A stretch of DNA of 6,643 bases from an uncultured Collinsella sp. (lineage in GTDB: Bacteria; Actinomycetota; Coriobacteriia; Coriobacteriales; Coriobacteriaceae), in the NCBI GenBank assembly GCA_902478885.1, contig CABSMS010000099.1, positions 1 through 6,643 on the forward strand, read 5' to 3'. The notes under the pieces are model-generated. The model saw only the letters and a program-made list of their open reading frames with translations, ran no database searches and was not told where the DNA came from. This document shows, piece after piece, positions 5,561 through 6,643 of the stretch; position 1 is the first letter of the stretch, and every line of letters begins with the position of its first letter. The position numbers and the translations under genes are program-made.

Positions 5561-6606
5561 ATGGCCTACGACGCCAAGAAAATCTATTACCGCTTCGATG
5601 ACCACTTGAGCCGCCTGGTTCTGGATTACGAAGCAAGCCGCCAGATTTCGCCTGAGAGCGAAAACCTCTACCACGGCCTGCCGACCGACCCTTATGACGA
5701 GGGCCTGTTTGTTGAGCACAATGTCAAGCGCGGCCTGCGCAATGCCGACGGCTCGGGCGTGGTCGCGGGCCTTACCCGCATCTCGGATGTGCATGGCTAC
5801 AACAAGGTCGACGGAAAGGTCGTGCCCGATCAGGGCAAACTCACGCTTCGCGGCTACAGCATCGAGGACTTGGTCAACAACGCCCAGGCCGAGGATCGCT
5901 ATGGCTACGAAGAGGTCGCCTACCTGCTCATCACGGGCTCGCTGCCCACCAAAGAGGAACTCGACGGTTTTTGCGAACGCTTGGGTGCTTTTAGGCATCT
6001 GAGCGACGAATACGTCCGGGAGTTCCCCATGACCACGGTGTCGTCGAGCATCATGAATGTGCTTCAGCGCGCCGTGCTGCTGCTCTACGCCTTCGACGCC
6101 GAGCCCGACGCCATTACACCCGAGCACGAAATCGACGTCGCCATCTCCATGCTCGCCCGTCTCCCCCGCATCGCCGCCTTCGCGCATATGGCCTCGGTCG
6201 CCAAGCGCCGCGGCTCCGAGGTTCATGTACCGCACCCCACACCCGGCCTCTCCACCGCCGAGACCATCCTGCAGGTGCTGCGCGGCGGCATGGCATTCAC
6301 CCGCGATGAGGCCATGCTGCTCGACGTGATGCTCATGCTGCATGCCGAGCACGGCGGCGGCAACAACTCCACGTTCGCCTGCCGCGTGCTGTCCTCCTCG
6401 GCCACCGACCCGTATTCCGCCTACGCCGCGGCTATCGGCTCGCTCAAGGGCCCGCGCCACGGCGGCGCCAACGCCAAGGTCGTGTCCATGCACGAGGACA
6501 TCCGTGCGCATGTCTCCAATTGGGAGGACGAGGACGAGGTCGCAGCCTACCTGGGCAAGATCCTCGACAAGCAGGCCTTCGACGGCACGGGTCTCATCTA
6601 CGGTAT
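5561..6606 (+). CDS. gltA: Citrate synthase, 3' end cut by contig end
   Basis: Citrate/2-methylcitrate synthase family enzyme, condensing acetyl-CoA with oxaloacetate to citrate in the cytoplasm. In an anaerobe this step would mainly feed 2-oxoglutarate and glutamate synthesis. About 348 native residues are present. Family signs include LRGYSIEDLV (96-105), the E-E-V-A-YLL-TGSLPT segment (117-130), LHAEHGGGNNSTF (260-272, catalytic-type His264) and GSLKGPRHGGAN (293-304, second catalytic-type His300). The sequence stops at GLIYGI, just before the expected G-H-x-V-Y...D-P-R motif and the catalytic Asp. A strong ribosome site (AGGAG, 5551-5555, within GGAGAGGAG) lies 5 nt before the ATG. The open frame runs on to 6643 only by translating adapter sequence (CLLYTSPSPRD), so those last residues must be discarded. 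Family is firm; the choice of citrate over 2-methylcitrate synthase is less sure. Confidence 0.92.
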
Positions 6607-6643
6607 CTGTCTCTTATACACATCTCCGAGCCCACGAGACTAG
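6607..6643 (+). other. Nextera (Tn5) sequencing adapter, not genomic
   Basis: CTGTCTCTTATACACATCT (6607-6625) is the Tn5 mosaic-end read-through sequence, followed by CCGAGCCCACGAGAC (6626-6640), the Nextera read-2 side adapter. TAG (6641-6643) fits the first bases of a sample index. The native sequence therefore ends at 6606, or 6607 if the C is shared. Translating the adapter creates the spurious tail LLYTSPSPRD and a false stop codon. Confidence 0.97.

Noticed and set aside
5517..5609. Small open frame overlapping the citrate synthase start (MPMQATPMRPGEE..., about 30 codons)
   Set aside because: It has no ribosome site and is out of frame with citrate synthase, whose own start has a strong AGGAG. 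The repeated GCGCGCATG (5511-5519 and 5555-5563) is probably chance.
4976..6511. 511-codon open frame on the minus strand opposite the ACT and citrate synthase genes
   Set aside because: It lies antisense to two well-recognised genes. Long antisense frames are expected in GC-rich coding DNA, and the translation is repetitive in Gly, His, Val and Ala with no family resemblance.
1..6643. CRISPR array, IS element ends or toxin-antitoxin pair
   Set aside because: No regularly spaced repeats, no transposase and no toxin-like partner were seen. The membrane protein beside the HTH gene fits DUF2975 better than a toxin.

Overview
This 6.6 kb window looks like one end of a metagenomic or draft-genome contig from a high-GC Gram-positive bacterium. 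The class Coriobacteriia (a Collinsella-like gut actinobacterium) is my best guess. It rests on the GC-rich codon use and on the style of the ACT-domain and citrate synthase proteins, and I could not test it by search. The last 37 bases are not genomic: they are a Nextera (Tn5) library adapter plus, probably, the first three bases of a sample index.

Layout, left to right. Bases 1-195 hold no recognisable gene. From 3164 down to 196 a leftward two-gene operon encodes an ABC transporter of the ABC-2/drug-export type: a large permease made of two tandem, diverged copies of a six-helix unit, then its ATPase. A divergent, AT-rich regulatory region (about 3165-3299) follows, with three separate dyad symmetries, one overlapping a plausible rightward promoter. 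Rightward from 3300 to 4073 is a two-gene operon: a four-helix DUF2975-type membrane protein and an 83-aa Cro/C1 (YozG-like, HTH_26) regulator. Directly after the regulator stop codon begins the catalytic half of a tyrosine recombinase (4074-4907). Its N-terminal half is missing, and it is probably a remnant of an integrated element. After a 288-base spacer with short direct and inverted repeats come two housekeeping-type genes: a 95-aa ACT-domain protein (5196-5483) and a citrate synthase (from 5561), cut off by the contig end.

How the parts may work together (inference). The exporter and the membrane-protein/HTH pair share one divergent control region. They could form an accessory module in which the HTH protein controls both operons, with the DUF2975 protein as its membrane partner. 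The exporter substrate cannot be read from the sequence. The abrupt start of the recombinase catalytic domain at 4074 marks either a real recombination scar between accessory DNA and the host chromosome or an assembly join. The ACT/citrate synthase side looks like ordinary chromosome.
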